Positions 9,022-20,147 are shown, counted from the first letter of the stretch. The stretch: 64,000 bases of DNA from Rhodospirillales bacterium (GCA_007694935.1 REES01000139.1:1-64000); one strand, 5' to 3'. The notes: generated from the sequence alone by a model not told the origin. Made by a program: numbers and translations.

Positions 9022-9207
9022 TCAGTCGGTTCCGGGAAAGTAATCCCAGTAACGCGGCGGATCGTAAGGATCCCGCTCCACCACGGCGCCACCCTTCGCC
9101 GGCTTCACCGGGTTGCCGGTCGCCCCGGGTCGCGGTGAAAACCGGTCTGCGTAGCTGGCCGGCTGAGGGCCGGGGGTCTTGTTCACAAACGGGCTTTGGT
9201 ACTGCAT
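9022..9207 (-). CDS. 61-residue hypothetical protein, proline-rich
   Basis: The ATG at 9207 follows GGAGAGG with five-base spacing, so translation is likely. The protein is polar and rich in Pro, Gly, Tyr and Asp, ending in an aromatic cluster (DPPRYWDYFPGTD), with no signal peptide or membrane span. I do not recognise the family. It precedes the 215-residue gene in the same reading frame, separated by one TGA and 18 sense codons. The 9273-9303 region upstream carries TGCA-rich motifs. Confidence 0.55.
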   Translation of the reverse strand: MQYQSPFVNKTPGPQPASYADRFSPRPGATGNPVKPAKGGAVVERDPYDPPRYWDYFPGTD

Positions 9208-9516
9208 GGTCGCCTCTCCGATGCTGGCTCCCGCCGGTGGCAGAAGGCCGTGATCCGTTCATCCGTTGGGCAGCGCAACAAAATTGCTGCAATTGCTCAT
9301 ATGTGACTCGAACAGTGCGCACAAGACGCCCTGTGCGGAGGAAAGTTGCGCCAGCGCCGACGCCATGTCAACCCACCGATGTGGATGATTCGCAGTTTCG
9401 TCAGCAGTCAGGCCGGGCGTGATGCGAAAAGCACACCGTTTGATTGCATACGCCTCGATGGAGCCATGGCTCGCAATGTCGGTCTCAGGGGTAATTAAGG
9501 GATCCGGAGGGCCGGA
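9208..9516. other. 309-bp gap between the 61-residue gene and prfC (both minus strand)
   Basis: It holds the TGCA/TTGC-rich motif at 9273-9303, presumably part of the promoter of the 61-residue gene, and the prfC hairpin at 9501-9518. Between about 9304 and 9490 I see no convincing coding sequence, RNA gene or promoter. Confidence 0.55.
9273..9303 (-). promoter_or_regulatory. TTGC/GCAA-rich motif upstream of the 61-residue gene
   Basis: The minus strand reads ATGAGCAATTGCAGCAATT followed by TTGTTGCGC. It resembles the phaC-upstream site (GCATTGCACAATTGTTGCG), sharing the CAATT-GTTGCG end. It lies 66-96 bp before the start codon, a normal operator position. The regulator is unknown. Confidence 0.3.
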
Positions 9517-9518
9517 TC
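9501..9518 (-). terminator. Hairpin at the end of prfC
   Basis: GATCCGG and CCGGATC form a 7-bp stem with a 4-nt loop overlapping the prfC stop codon. On the minus strand it is followed by CCCTTAATTA, a weak T-rich tail. It may be a rho-independent terminator. Confidence 0.4.
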
Positions 9519-11133
9519 AGGCGCGCTCGCGGGTGGCGTCGAAGCGGATGTCCGGCCAATCCTCGCGGGTCCGGTTCAGCGCCCAGGCGTTACGGGCCAG
9601 GAACACCGGCGCCCCATCCCGATCCTCGGCCACGGCCGCCCGCTCCCGTTCAACGAATCGCTTCAGAGTTGCCGGGTCGTCGGCACTGATCCACCGCGCG
9701 GTCTCGTAGGGCGCGCCGTCGAAGCCCACCTCCACCTTGTATTCGGCAGCGATCCGCGACGCCAGCACGTCGAGCTGGAGCTGGCCGACCACGCCGACGA
9801 TCCACTCCGAGCCCAGCAAGGGGCGGAACACCTGGGTGACCCCCTCCTCCGCCAAGTCTTCCAGGGCGCGACGGAGCTGCTTGGCACGCATCGGATCCTC
9901 CAGCCGCACCTTGCGGAGGATCTCCGGTGCAAAATTGGGGATGCCGGTGAATCGTATCGCTGCGCCCTCGCTGAGAGAATCGCCCACCCTGAGGGTACCG
10001 TGGTTGGGCACGCCGATGATGTCGCCGGCCACCGCCTCGTCCGCCAACTCCCGTTCCTGGGCGAAGAAGAAGATCGGATTGCTCACCGCGACGGTCCGCC
10101 CGCCGCGCGGCTGGGCCAGCTTCATCCCGCGGCGGAACCGCCCGGAGCAGACCCGGAAGAACGCAACCCGATCGCGATGGTTGGGATCCATGTTGGCCTG
10201 GACCTTGAACACGAAGCCGGTCACCCGGTCCTCGTCCGGTGCCACCGCCGACGGCTCGGCCGGTTGCGGGCGCGGCGGCGGCGCCCATACCGCCAGCGCG
10301 TCCATGAGCTCGGCAACGGCATAGTCCTTGAGGGCGCTGCCGAACAGCACCGGAGTCACATGACCGCTCCGATAGCCGTCCAGGTCCAGCGGCGGATAGG
10401 CCGAGCGGGCCAGCTCGACCCCTTCCACGAACGGTTCCAGGACCGCGGCCGGCAACCGTTCGGCCAGCACCGGATCATCGGTTCCCGTGGTCGCGATGTG
10501 CCGCTCGAAGCGCCCACCCGGCCCCTCGTCGGAGGTGGCAAAACGCCCCGAGCGCAGGTCGTAGCAGCCATGGAAATCGAGTCCCATGCCCACCGGCCAC
10601 GTTACCGGAGTGACGTCGAGAGCCAGTGTGCTCTCGATCTCGTCGAGGATCTCGAAAGGATCCCGCCCCTCCCGGTCGATCTTGTTGACGAAAGTGATGA
10701 TCGGAATGTCGCGCAGCCGGCAGACCTCGAACAGTTTACGGGTCTGGCTTTCGATGCCGCGGGCGGCATCGATCACCATCACCGCCGAATCGACCGCCGT
10801 CAGCGTCCGGTAGGTGTCCTCGCTGAAATCCTGGTGGCCGGGGGTGTCCAGGAGGTTGAAGGTGATGCCATCCCGTTCGAACGTCATCACCGAGCTGGTG
10901 ATGGAGATGCCGCGGGCGCGTTCGATCTCCATCCAGTCGGACTGGGTGCGCCGGCGCTCGCCGCGCGCCTTGACGTGGCCGGCCATGCGGATCGCTCCGC
11001 CGAACAGCAACAGCTTCTCGGTCAGGGTGGTCTTGCCGGCATCAGGGTGGGAGATGATGGCGAAGGTCCGACGCGACCGGTACGACGTGCCCGCCCCCGG
11101 ATCGGCTGCCGTCGGGGCCAACTCTGGTGCCAT
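9517..11133 (-). CDS. prfC: Peptide chain release factor 3
   Basis: RF3 is a translational GTPase that recycles RF1/RF2 from the ribosome after termination. The 538-residue protein has the G1 loop S28-H-P-D-A-G-K-T, the switch region [19 protein letters not shown] and NKIDRE, then the EF-G-like domains II and III. The motif [14 protein letters not shown] and the final [18 protein letters not shown] are typical of RF3 rather than EF-G. It is a single gene on the minus strand. RF3 is not universal in alphaproteobacteria. Confidence 0.95.
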   Translation of the reverse strand: MAPELAPTAADPGAGTSYRSRRTFAIISHPDAGKTTLTEKLLLFGGAIRMAGHVKARGERRRTQSDWMEIERARGISITSSVMTFERDGITFNLLDTPGHQDFSEDTYRTLTAVDSAVMVIDAARGIESQTRKLFEVCRLRDIPIITFVNKIDREGRDPFEILDEIESTLALDVTPVTWPVGMGLDFHGCYDLRSGRFATSDEGPGGRFERHIATTGTDDPVLAERLPAAVLEPFVEGVELARSAYPPLDLDGYRSGHVTPVLFGSALKDYAVAELMDALAVWAPPPRPQPAEPSAVAPDEDRVTGFVFKVQANMDPNHRDRVAFFRVCSGRFRRGMKLAQPRGGRTVAVSNPIFFFAQERELADEAVAGDIIGVPNHGTLRVGDSLSEGAAIRFTGIPNFAPEILRKVRLEDPMRAKQLRRALEDLAEEGVTQVFRPLLGSEWIVGVVGQLQLDVLASRIAAEYKVEVGFDGAPYETARWISADDPATLKRFVERERAAVAEDRDGAPVFLARNAWALNRTREDWPDIRFDATRERA

Positions 11134-11319
11134 GCTGGAAAGCTCTTTCTCGCGCTCGTTCGAATACCATCAGGACAATGCCCGGCGACGTCCCGCTGGC
11201 GAATTGGTCGCCTGATGCGATGCTGTCAAGCGCCGGGAAACGCCGTCAACGCGGGCCGCATGCGTTCCCTGATTCCCCCTTGGTCGCGAAATTCCCGCCG
11301 GCGAGCCGCCGCACCGTCT

Positions 11320-12771
11320 TCAAAGCAGCGTGCCCTGACCGTCGCCTCCGGCGGCCATCTTGCGCCGGCGTGCACCCGGAGCCGCGCGACCACCGCCCTT
11401 CCCTCCCGGCTCCGCGACCACCACGTCCGCCTCGCCGTCGTGGAAGCGGAGGCCGAGCCGCATGGCCGGTTTGAGGCTGCGGGCGGAGGTGACAGCGTGG
11501 CCGTCGGAGTCGGTGGCCAGCACGAAGCCCCGTTCCAGTACCCGCTGATAGGAGTAGCTCTCGAGCAGGGCGCCGGCATGATCCAGGCGACGGCCGCAGT
11601 CGTTCAGCCGGGCTCGTACCGTGGCGGACAGGGCGCGGGCTTCGGCGTTGACGCGGCTCCTCTCAAGGTCGATCCGCCGGCGCGGACTGACCAAGCCCGC
11701 AGCCAGCGCCGCCACGCGCTGGCGCCGCCGGTCGATGCCGACCGCGAGGCTCTGGCGCAGCCGGTCGCTCCAGTCGTCCAGCCGCTGGCGGGCTTCCTCC
11801 ACCAGCCGGCCCGGCTGCGGCAGGCCGCGGGCCAGCCCCGCGACCCGGGTGCGGCCATGTTCGATCACCCGGTTGAAGGCACCGACCTGGCGGGCCTCCA
11901 GCGTGATCATCCGGGCGATCAGGTCGGCCCGGACCGGCACCGCCATCTCGGCCGCGGCGGTCGGCGTCGGGGCACGACGATCGGCGGCAAAATCGATCAG
12001 GGTGGTGTCGGTCTCGTGACCCACCGCAGCAATCAGCGGGATGGCGCTCGCCACCGCCGCCCGCACCACGATCTCCTCGTTGAATGCCCAGAGGTCCTCA
12101 AGGCTGCCGCCACCGCGGGCGACGATCAACACGTCGGGACGCGGCACCGGGCCACTTGTGGCCAAGCCGCTGAACCCCTCAATGGCCACGGCAATCTGCT
12201 CGGCAGCACCGTTCCCCTGCACCGCCACCGGCCACAGCAGCACCCGGCGCGGGAAGCGGTCGGCAAGGCGGTGCAGGATGTCCCGAATTACCGCGCCGGT
12301 GGGCGAAGTGACGACGCCGATCACCTCCGGCAGGAACGGGATCGGCCGCTTCCGGTCAACATCAAACAGCCCCTCGGCCGCCAGGCGCTTGCGCCGATCC
12401 TCCAGCAGCTTCAGCAACGCGCCTTCCCCGGCGAGTTCCATGGCCTCAGCGACCATCTGGTACTCCGAGCGCCCGGGGTAGGTGGTGAGCCGGCCGGTGA
12501 CCACCACGTCCATGCCGTCTTCGGGCTTGATGCCAAGGCGAGCGGCGGTGCCGCGCCAGCACACGCCTTTGAGGATCGCGGTCTCATCCTTGAGGACGAA
12601 GTAGATGTGGCCGGAGGTGGCGCGGCGCAGGCCGCTGATCTCCCCCCGCACCCGCACGTGGTCAAAGGCGCCTTCGACGTGGCGCTTCAGGGCCTGGCTG
12701 ATTTCGCCGACCGTGAGCACCGGCAGGTTGTGATCGCCGGTGCCGGTGCTAGGATGATCGGTCATCGCCAT
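11320..12771 (-). CDS. xseA: Exodeoxyribonuclease VII large subunit
   Basis: XseA forms exonuclease VII with XseB and degrades single-stranded DNA to oligonucleotides. The 483-residue protein has the N-terminal OB domain ([39 protein letters not shown]), the catalytic region ([68 protein letters not shown], quoted in separate parts) and the long coiled-coil C-terminal arm. The start is the ATG at 12771 (or 12765). The reading frame is open further upstream, but only antisense to purD. xseB is not adjacent. The gene is divergent from purD with about 90 bp between starts. Confidence 0.95.
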   Translation of the reverse strand: MAMTDHPSTGTGDHNLPVLTVGEISQALKRHVEGAFDHVRVRGEISGLRRATSGHIYFVLKDETAILKGVCWRGTAARLGIKPEDGMDVVVTGRLTTYPGRSEYQMVAEAMELAGEGALLKLLEDRRKRLAAEGLFDVDRKRPIPFLPEVIGVVTSPTGAVIRDILHRLADRFPRRVLLWPVAVQGNGAAEQIAVAIEGFSGLATSGPVPRPDVLIVARGGGSLEDLWAFNEEIVVRAAVASAIPLIAAVGHETDTTLIDFAADRRAPTPTAAAEMAVPVRADLIARMITLEARQVGAFNRVIEHGRTRVAGLARGLPQPGRLVEEARQRLDDWSDRLRQSLAVGIDRRRQRVAALAAGLVSPRRRIDLERSRVNAEARALSATVRARLNDCGRRLDHAGALLESYSYQRVLERGFVLATDSDGHAVTSARSLKPAMRLGLRFHDGEADVVVAEPGGKGGGRAAPGARRRKMAAGGDGQGTLL

Positions 12772-12864
12772 CAATATGACCGGGCCGGCCGGCGAGGCCA
12801 AGGGTCCGGTCAATGGCGCGGGGCCGCTCGGTCGGTCGCGCGCACAACTCCGGGGGGAGATGCC

Positions 12865-14136
12865 ATGAAGGTGCTGGTGGTCGGATCCGGGGGACGTGAG
12901 CACGCGCTGTGCTGGGCGATCGCCCGCTCGCCGCTGTGCGACGCCCTGTTCTGTGCACCCGGCAATGCCGGCATTGCCGCGATTGCCACCTGTCTGGATG
13001 TCGCGGCCGACGACGTGGCGGGTATCGTTGCCGCAGCCCAGGAGCAGGCGATCGACTTCGCGGTGATCGGGCCGGAGGGACCGCTGGTCGCGGGTATCGT
13101 CGACCGGCTGGAGGAGGCGGGTGTCCCTACCTTCGGCCCGCGCCAGTCGGCAGCGGTGATCGAGGGCTCGAAGGGATTCATGAAGGACCTCTGCGGCCGC
13201 TTCGGCATACCGTCTGCCGCCTATGCCCGGTTCGACGAACCCGAAGCCGCCAAGGCCTACATCCACCGCCTGGGTGCGCCCATCGTGGTCAAGGCCGACG
13301 GCCTCGCCGCCGGCAAGGGCGTGGTGGTCTGCCGCACCGAGAACGAGGCGCACGCCGCCATCGACCACATCCTGACCGAGGGTGCGTTCGGCGCCGCCGG
13401 CAGCGAGGTGGTCATCGAAGAGTTCCTCACCGGCGAGGAAGCCAGCTTCTTCGCGCTGGTGCACGGCACCCAGGTGCTGCCGCTGGCCTCCGCCCAGGAC
13501 CACAAGCCCGCGTTCGATGGCGACGAAGGCCCCAACACCGGCGGCATGGGCGCCTACTCGCCCGCTCCGGTGCTGACGCCGGCGCTGGCCGAGACGGTGA
13601 TGGACACCATCATCCGCCCGACCGTGGCCGCCATGGCGGAGATCGGCCGTCCCTACACCGGCGTGCTCTACGCCGGGCTGATGATCACCCCGGAAGGGCC
13701 CAAGGTTCTGGAGTTCAACGCCCGGTTCGGCGATCCCGAGTGCCAGCCGCTGCTGGTTCGGCTCAAGTCCGACCTGCTGGAGGCGCTGATCGCCTGCCGC
13801 GACGGGCGGCTCGACCGGATCAAGCTGGAGTGGCATGACGATGCCGCCCTGACGGTGGTGATGGCGACCCGCGGCTATCCCGGGTTCTATCCCAAGGGCT
13901 CGGTGATCCGCGGGCTGGAACGGGCGGAGGCGACCCCCAGCGTCGCGGTGTTCCATGCCGGCACGGCCCTGCAGAACGGTCACCTGGTGGCCGATGCCGG
14001 CCGGGTGCTGGGGGTGACCGCCCGTGGTCCCACCGTCGCCGATGCCCAAGCCCTGGCCTATCAAGCGGTGGACCTGATCGACTGGCCGGAAGGCTTCTGC
14101 CGCCGGGACATCGGCTGGCGCGCGATCGGGCGGTAG
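12865..14136 (+). CDS. purD: Phosphoribosylamine-glycine ligase (GAR synthetase)
   Basis: PurD ligates glycine to phosphoribosylamine with ATP, the second step of purine synthesis. The 423-residue protein shows the N-terminal [27 protein letters not shown], the ATP-grasp core ([29 protein letters not shown]), and [14 protein letters not shown] and [20 protein letters not shown] ribosome-binding site five bases before the ATG at 12865 fixes the start. Its promoter must lie in the short gap shared with divergent xseA. Confidence 0.97.
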   Translation: MKVLVVGSGGREHALCWAIARSPLCDALFCAPGNAGIAAIATCLDVAADDVAGIVAAAQEQAIDFAVIGPEGPLVAGIVDRLEEAGVPTFGPRQSAAVIEGSKGFMKDLCGRFGIPSAAYARFDEPEAAKAYIHRLGAPIVVKADGLAAGKGVVVCRTENEAHAAIDHILTEGAFGAAGSEVVIEEFLTGEEASFFALVHGTQVLPLASAQDHKPAFDGDEGPNTGGMGAYSPAPVLTPALAETVMDTIIRPTVAAMAEIGRPYTGVLYAGLMITPEGPKVLEFNARFGDPECQPLLVRLKSDLLEALIACRDGRLDRIKLEWHDDAALTVVMATRGYPGFYPKGSVIRGLERAEATPSVAVFHAGTALQNGHLVADAGRVLGVTARGPTVADAQALAYQAVDLIDWPEGFCRRDIGWRAIGR

Positions 14137-14314
14137 CGGGTCATGACGAATTCACAAGGAGAAGTCATCGCATCGAAATGCCACGGAGCGCGGCTGCCGC
14201 AACGTCGCCCGCTGCTTGACAGCGCCGGGGTCGGTACGGTCATCTCAGCCTTACGGTGAACGCCGTCAACGGCCACCGGCATCCCCGCGCGATCGTCGGG
14301 GAAAAAGGAACGCC

Positions 14315-14788
<474 letters not shown>

Positions 14789-14803
14789 GGAAGGCCGGCA
14801 TCG

Positions 14804-15607
14804 ATGCATCCCTTCGACTACATCCAGCCCGGCAGCGTCGCCGAAGCAGTCGGTCTGATGCGGGACACCGCGGACGCCCGGTTCCTGGCGGGCGGCATGA
14901 CCCTGATCCCGGTGATGAAGCAGCGGCTGGCGGCGCCGTCGTTGCTGATCGACCTCGCCCGCCTGGCGGAGCTGAGGGCGATCTCCGCCAAGGGCGGCAC
15001 GCTTACCATCGGCGCCCTGGCCCGGCATGCCGCGGTCGCGGAATCGCCGGTGGTACAAGCACGCATTCCGGCGTTGGCCAGTCTCGCCGCGGGCATCGGC
15101 GATGCCCAGGTGCGGAACCGCGGAACCATCGGCGGATCGCTGGCCAACAACGACCCCGTCGCCGACTATCCGGCAGCGATGCTGGCCCTCGGCGCCAGAA
15201 TTCGCACCGACCGCCGCTGCATCGACGCGGATGCCTTTTTCACCGGGATGTTCGCCACCGCGCTGGAACCGGATGAGATGATCATCCAGGTGGAGGTGCC
15301 GGTGCCGGAAGCCGCGGCCTATCAGAAATTCGAGCAGCCGGCGTCGCACTATGCGGTGGCGGGAGTGATGGTGGCGAAGGCGGCGGACGGGGTGCGGGTT
15401 GCGGTAACCGGGGCGGGCAGCGGGGTGTTCCGCATGCCGGCGATGGAAGCCGCGCTCGCCGACGACTTCACCCCGGCAGCGATCACGGGGATCGCCGTGC
15501 CTGCGGACGGACTCAACGCGGACCTGCACGCTTCCGCCGAGTACCGCGCCCACCTGGTCACCGTGCTGGCCGGGAGGGCGGTCGCGGCAGCCATGGGACG
15601 GAGCTAG
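14804..15607 (+). CDS. FAD-binding subunit of a xanthine-oxidase-family dehydrogenase (CoxM-like)
   Basis: The 267-residue protein shows the two FAD-contact motifs of the CoxM family: LAGGMTLIPVMKQRL near residue 28 and a TIGGSLANNDPVADYPAA stretch around residue 107. The C-terminal CO-dehydrogenase flavoprotein domain runs to the end. It should accept electrons from the 2Fe-2S subunit encoded just upstream. Substrate specificity in this family comes from the large subunit, which is missing here, so the enzyme (CO, aldehyde, nicotinate, xanthine or other) cannot be named. Confidence 0.92.
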   Translation: MHPFDYIQPGSVAEAVGLMRDTADARFLAGGMTLIPVMKQRLAAPSLLIDLARLAELRAISAKGGTLTIGALARHAAVAESPVVQARIPALASLAAGIGDAQVRNRGTIGGSLANNDPVADYPAAMLALGARIRTDRRCIDADAFFTGMFATALEPDEMIIQVEVPVPEAAAYQKFEQPASHYAVAGVMVAKAADGVRVAVTGAGSGVFRMPAMEAALADDFTPAAITGIAVPADGLNADLHASAEYRAHLVTVLAGRAVAAAMGRS

Positions 15608-15720
15608 CCGCGGGGTTGGCGCAGCATGGTGACATAGTGTCCCCGGACTTGTGCCCAAACCGCGAACGGGTTATCCGTTGCAGCGACTGCTATTCCCCTC
15701 CTTCGAAAGTGGAGACGTCG

Positions 15721-16350
15721 ATGACACGGCGCGTTCCCATTGTGATCAGCATGCTGGCGGCCGGCGTCATGGCCTTGGCGCCGCTTTCAGCTTCGGCCGC
15801 CGACCCCGACGGCCGATTCGCCCCGCGCGGAATCGGCCCCGTCACCTGCACCCAGTTCCTGCAGGCTCTGGACGAACGCCAGGAGAACGTGTTCTTCGCC
15901 GCCGGCTGGCTGGAAGGCTACCTTACGGCGATCAATCAGTTCCTGGACGACACCTTCGACATCGCGCCGTGGCAGGACACCGATACCATCCTCAACCTCG
16001 TCCGCAACAACTGCGAACGGAACCCCGACCAGCGCATGTTCGCGATCGTCAACTCGATGGTGGAGTTCTTGTCTGACCAGCGGCTCACGCGCGCGTCGGA
16101 CCGCACGATGGTCGAGCATGGCGAACAGCGGACGCTGATCTACCGTGCGGTGTTGCGCGATGTCCAGCAGGAGCTCATCAACAAGGGGCTGCTGGACGGC
16201 AGCGCCGACGGCCAGTTCGGCGCGAAGACACGGGCCGCGATCGAGCAGTTCCAGCAGGAGCAGAACATCGCCGTCACCGGCATCCCGGACCAGATGACGC
16301 TGTGGCTGCTGCTGGGCGGCGGCACGCCGCCTCAGCCTCAGGGCGGCTGA
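15721..16350 (+). CDS. Secreted protein with C-terminal peptidoglycan-binding domain
   Basis: The 209-residue protein has a signal peptide (MTRRVPIVISMLAAGVMALAPL, cleavage near ASA-A). A middle domain follows with two cysteines (C-T-Q-F about residue 45 and N-C-E-R about 98) that could form a disulfide. The C-terminal domain (LINKGLLDGSADGQFGAKTR, AIEQFQQEQNIAVTG) matches PG_binding_1. It probably binds the cell wall in the periplasm; the middle domain is not recognised. GGAGA lies eight bases before the ATG. It interrupts the path from the Cox subunits to the convergent MocA-like gene. Confidence 0.8.
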   Translation: MTRRVPIVISMLAAGVMALAPLSASAADPDGRFAPRGIGPVTCTQFLQALDERQENVFFAAGWLEGYLTAINQFLDDTFDIAPWQDTDTILNLVRNNCERNPDQRMFAIVNSMVEFLSDQRLTRASDRTMVEHGEQRTLIYRAVLRDVQQELINKGLLDGSADGQFGAKTRAAIEQFQQEQNIAVTGIPDQMTLWLLLGGGTPPQPQGG

Positions 16351-16359
16351 CCCAGCCGG

Positions 16360-17058
16360 TCAGTCCGGCCGCGGCGGCAGGATTCGGGAAGGCAGGTCAC
16401 CGGGCCTGTCCACATCGGTGACCACCCCCGGATCCGCGAACGCCACCGCCTTCACCTGGTCGGCAAGGCCGGCGAGCAACACCCGTCCGCCGGCATCGCC
16501 GTCCAGGGTTCGCAGCGCCGGAAAGTGCGCCGCGCCCCACAGCACCGGATTGCCCCGCCGGCCCTGGTAGGTGGCGACACAGATGCTCTGCCCGGCGGCG
16601 GGATCGAAGGCATCGATCAGCCGGTCGACATGGCCGGCGGAGATCCATGGCATGTCGGCGAGCAGAAACACCGCACCGTCGACGCCGGAAGGCAGCGCGT
16701 CGAGCCCGGCGCGAATCGAGCCGGCGATGCCCTCCCCATGGCTGGGGTTGTCGATGATGGCGAGCCTCGAGACTTGGCCCGGTCCGTCGACGTCCCGATC
16801 CACCAGGAGCCGGAGCGCGGTCCTTACCCGGTCCGCCTGATGCCCGACCACGATCAGCACCGGCCGCGCCCGCGAGTCCAGCGCCGCCGCCGCCGCCCGC
16901 ACCACCATCGGCTGGCCCGCCACCGGGATCAGCAACTTGTTGACGCCTGCCATGCGGCGCGACCGGCCTGCGGCCAGCACGATGGCAGCGATTCGGGCGC
17001 CGGTTGCGTTCGCCGTCCCGTTCAGAGATGTTGCGTTCGTCGTCAGGGGTGCGGGCAT
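16360..17058 (-). CDS. MocA/MobA-like nucleotidyltransferase
   Basis: The protein (about 232 residues) has the glycosyltransferase-A-like fold of NTP transferases. The nucleotide loop LAAGRSRRMAGVNKLL is at the N terminus, with FLLADMPWIS (metal-binding Asp) and the closing TDVDRPGDL. The GRS-RRMG-KLL pattern is that of MocA, which adds cytidine to molybdopterin for xanthine-oxidase-family enzymes. Location near the CoxS/CoxM genes agrees with that role. The ATG at 17058 is preferred because residues before it resemble no family member; an upstream ATG at 17133 would add 25. Neither has a clear ribosome-binding site. Confidence 0.82.
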   Translation of the reverse strand: MPAPLTTNATSLNGTANATGARIAAIVLAAGRSRRMAGVNKLLIPVAGQPMVVRAAAAALDSRARPVLIVVGHQADRVRTALRLLVDRDVDGPGQVSRLAIIDNPSHGEGIAGSIRAGLDALPSGVDGAVFLLADMPWISAGHVDRLIDAFDPAAGQSICVATYQGRRGNPVLWGAAHFPALRTLDGDAGGRVLLAGLADQVKAVAFADPGVVTDVDRPGDLPSRILPPRPD

Positions 17059-17314
17059 GGCGTATCGGCGTGGGCTCAGGGACGGCAGGGTAGCACGGCT
17101 TGGTGACGACACAGAGACGGTGGCAGGCGGCATACCCCGTCAAAGGCCATGATATCCGCGGTTACCCATGTCCGATGTGTCTTGTCTTGACAATCGGGCC
17201 TGATCGGCCGACTTGCGTCCTGCGATCGGCAGCCGTCGCCGCCGGTCGGTTGCCTTGGATCGTGTCCTGCCGCGCTCACATTCTTGAAGGCGGATGGCGA
17301 GCGAAGGAGGTGTC

Positions 17315-20095
17315 ATGAAGCGGGTGAAGGATCCGCGGCAGATCATTGATCGCCGCGTCCTGCTCCAGGAACTGCACGAGCAGGTGGCGCTGTCGGGATA
17401 CTCCCCGAAAACCCGCGACCTGTTCCTGCAGATTTTCAAGGCGGCGCTGTACCGCGGCATCGGCGAGATCCGCCGCCGCTTCGAAGAGGAACGGATCGAC
17501 GGCACCGAGGTCGTTCACTCGGACTCGTGCCTGGTGGATCACCTTGTCCGCACGCTCTTCGACTTCGCGTGTACCCACGCCTTCCCCCAGGCCGGCGGCG
17601 CCGATATCGCCGTGGTCGCGACCGGCGGCTACGGCCGCGACGAACTGTCGCCGTTTTCCGATATCGACCTGATGTTCCTGATCCCCGATTCCAGCAAGCC
17701 GAGCCGTGCCGACGTCATCGAGTTCGCGCTCTACATGCTGTGGGACATGGGGCTCAAGGTGGGGCACGCGACCCGAACCGTCGACGACTGCGTCAAGCTC
17801 GCCCGCGAAGATCTGACCATCCGCACCAGTCTCCTGGAGGCGCGCTGGCTCTGGGGCAACCAGGAGCTCTACGCCCGGTTCGAGAAGCGGTTCGAGAGTG
17901 ATGTCATCGCCGGCACCGGCACTGCCTTCGTCGAGTCCAAGCTGGCGGAGCGGGATGCCCGTCACGCCCGGATGGGCGACTCGCGCTATGTGCTGGAACC
18001 GCACATCAAGGAGGGCAAGGGCGGCCTGCGCGACCTGCAGACGCTGTTCTGGATCGCCAAGTACCTGTACCGGGTGAAGGATATGGACGAACTGGTGGAC
18101 CGCGGCGTGTTCACCCCGGTGGACGCCCGCCACTTCCGCCAGACCCAGGACTTCCTGTGGACCGTCCGGTGCCAGCTCCACTACGTCACCGGCCGGCCGG
18201 AGGAGCGTCTCACCTTCGACGTCCAGGGGATCATCGCCGATCGCCTTGGCTACCGCGACCGCCCCGGAGCGAGCGGTGTCGAGCGCTTCATGAAGCACTA
18301 CTTCCTGATGACCAAGGCGGTGGGCGACCTGACCCGGGTCCTGTGCGCGGTGCTGGAAGAGGACCACCGGAAGTCCCGCAAGCGCCTTCGGCTGCCGTCT
18401 CTGGCCTCGCTCCGCCGGGTCCCGGCCGGCTTCCGCATGGACGGCAACCGGCTGACCGTGACCGGGCAGGACGTGTTCGCCGAAGACCCGGTGCGGATGC
18501 TGCGGCTATTCCGGGAGGCTCAGCGGCTCGAGGTGGATATCCAACCCCATGCCCTGCGCCTGGTACGCCAGAACCTGCGCCTGATCGACGCCGGCGTGCG
18601 CGCCGATCCGGAAGCCAACAGCCTGTTCATGGCCATGCTGACCGATGGCAAGGGCAGCGAGGTGACCCTGCGCCGGCTCAATGAAGCCGGGGTGTTCGGG
18701 CGGTTCATCCCCGAGTTCGGTCGGGTGGTGGCGCAGATGCAGTACGACATGTACCACGTCCACACCGTGGATGAGCACACCATCCAGGCCATCGGCATCC
18801 TGCAGCGGATCGAGGCCGGGGAACTGGCCGAACGCCATCCCACCGCCAGCCGGATCATCGGCGACATCCGCTCCCGCCGCGCCCTCTATCTCGCCACCCT
18901 TCTGCATGACGTCGGCAAGGGCCGCGGTGGCGATCACTCCGAGATCGGCGCCGACATGGCCGAACACCTGGCACCCCGCCTTGGGCTCGACGCGTGGGAA
19001 GCAGAAGCCGTGGTTTGGCTGGTGCGGTACCATCTGCTGATGAGCCGAACCGCATTCAAGCGCGACGTCGACAACGGCAAGACGGTGACGGACTTCGTCG
19101 AGTTGGTGCAATCGCCGGAGCGGCTTCGCATGCTGCTGGTGCTGACCGGCGCGGACATCGATGCGGTCGGCCCCGGCATCTGGAACGCCTGGAAGGAAGG
19201 GCTTCTGAGCGAGCTCTACTATCGCGCCATGGAAGAAATCGAGATGACCGGCGGCCAGCCGTCGGAGCGGCGCAGCCAGCGCGTCGCCAAGGCCAAAGCA
19301 CGTCTTCAGGAGAAGCTGAGCGACTGGGACGAAGCCTTGCTGGAGACGTTCATGACGCGCGGCTATTCGGACTACTGGCTGGCCTTCGATGCCGAGAGTC
19401 AGGCCTATCACTTTCGCTTGATGCGGCAGGCCGAGGCCGAGGGCCAGCGGCTCCGGATCGAGGCCCGGGCGCTTCCCAACCGCGACGTGACCGAACTCAC
19501 CGTCTACGCCCCGGATCACCCGGGCCTGTTCGCCCGCATGGCCGGCGCCATGGCGCTGAGCGGCGCCAACATCGTGGGGGCCAAGATCACCACGCTCGCC
19601 AACAGCATGGCGCTGGATACCTTCCACATCCAGGACTCCGACGGGGCCGCCTTCGACCAGCCGGAGCGGCTCGAGCGGCTGCGGGCGCGGCTCGAGAAGG
19701 CCGTTTCCGGCCAGATCTATCCGGGGCGGGAGTTGGCCGCGGTACGCTCCGCCGCTCCACCCAGCCGAACCGGCGTGTTTACGGTGCCGCCGGCGGTGAT
19801 CCTGGACAACAAGGCCAGCGCCACGCATACCGTGATCGAGGTGAACGGTCGCGACCGCCAGGGCTTCCTGTACGACGTCACCTCCACGATCACCGAGCTC
19901 GGGCTGCAGATCTTCAGCGCCCACATCTCCACCTATGGGGAGCGGGTGGTGGACGTGTTCTACGTCAAGGACGTGTTCGGTCTGAAGATCGAGGACCGGG
20001 CGAAGCTGCGTCGGATCGAGCGCCGGTTGCTGAAGGCAGTGGCGCCGCCAACGGAAAAGGGCCGCGACAAGCCCGAGGTGGCAGCAGCGGAATAG
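17315..20095 (+). CDS. glnD: PII uridylyltransferase / uridylyl-removing enzyme
   Basis: GlnD senses glutamine and adds or removes UMP on PII proteins to control nitrogen metabolism. The 926-residue protein has the nucleotidyltransferase motif ATGGYGRDELSPFSDIDLMF near residue 105, a PII-uridylyltransferase domain, the HD domain (LLHDVGKGRGGDHSEIG, His531-Asp532), and two C-terminal ACT domains (ELTVYAPDHPGLFARMAGAM and EVNGRDRQGFLYDVTSTI). AAGGAGG stands four bases before the ATG at 17315, so this start is chosen over the ATG at 17294. All domains are intact. murJ follows, as in many alphaproteobacteria. Confidence 0.97.
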   Translation: MKRVKDPRQIIDRRVLLQELHEQVALSGYSPKTRDLFLQIFKAALYRGIGEIRRRFEEERIDGTEVVHSDSCLVDHLVRTLFDFACTHAFPQAGGADIAVVATGGYGRDELSPFSDIDLMFLIPDSSKPSRADVIEFALYMLWDMGLKVGHATRTVDDCVKLAREDLTIRTSLLEARWLWGNQELYARFEKRFESDVIAGTGTAFVESKLAERDARHARMGDSRYVLEPHIKEGKGGLRDLQTLFWIAKYLYRVKDMDELVDRGVFTPVDARHFRQTQDFLWTVRCQLHYVTGRPEERLTFDVQGIIADRLGYRDRPGASGVERFMKHYFLMTKAVGDLTRVLCAVLEEDHRKSRKRLRLPSLASLRRVPAGFRMDGNRLTVTGQDVFAEDPVRMLRLFREAQRLEVDIQPHALRLVRQNLRLIDAGVRADPEANSLFMAMLTDGKGSEVTLRRLNEAGVFGRFIPEFGRVVAQMQYDMYHVHTVDEHTIQAIGILQRIEAGELAERHPTASRIIGDIRSRRALYLATLLHDVGKGRGGDHSEIGADMAEHLAPRLGLDAWEAEAVVWLVRYHLLMSRTAFKRDVDNGKTVTDFVELVQSPERLRMLLVLTGADIDAVGPGIWNAWKEGLLSELYYRAMEEIEMTGGQPSERRSQRVAKAKARLQEKLSDWDEALLETFMTRGYSDYWLAFDAESQAYHFRLMRQAEAEGQRLRIEARALPNRDVTELTVYAPDHPGLFARMAGAMALSGANIVGAKITTLANSMALDTFHIQDSDGAAFDQPERLERLRARLEKAVSGQIYPGRELAAVRSAAPPSRTGVFTVPPAVILDNKASATHTVIEVNGRDRQGFLYDVTSTITELGLQIFSAHISTYGERVVDVFYVKDVFGLKIEDRAKLRRIERRLLKAVAPPTEKGRDKPEVAAAE

Positions 20096-20147
20096 GCGGC
20101 GCGGCCGTGCCAGAACCGACACCGTACCGGCCCGGGCCGAGGCCGCA

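Noticed and set aside
10000-12864. A plus-strand open frame continuing for more than 900 codons ahead of purD, antisense to prfC and xseA
   Set aside because: It reads the complement of two well-supported genes, is Arg/His/Gly-rich with no known domain, and purD has its own ribosome-binding site at 12852-12859. High G+C makes such shadow frames common.
17187-17192. TTGACA as a glnD -35 box
   Set aside because: No acceptable -10 hexamer is found 16-18 bp downstream.
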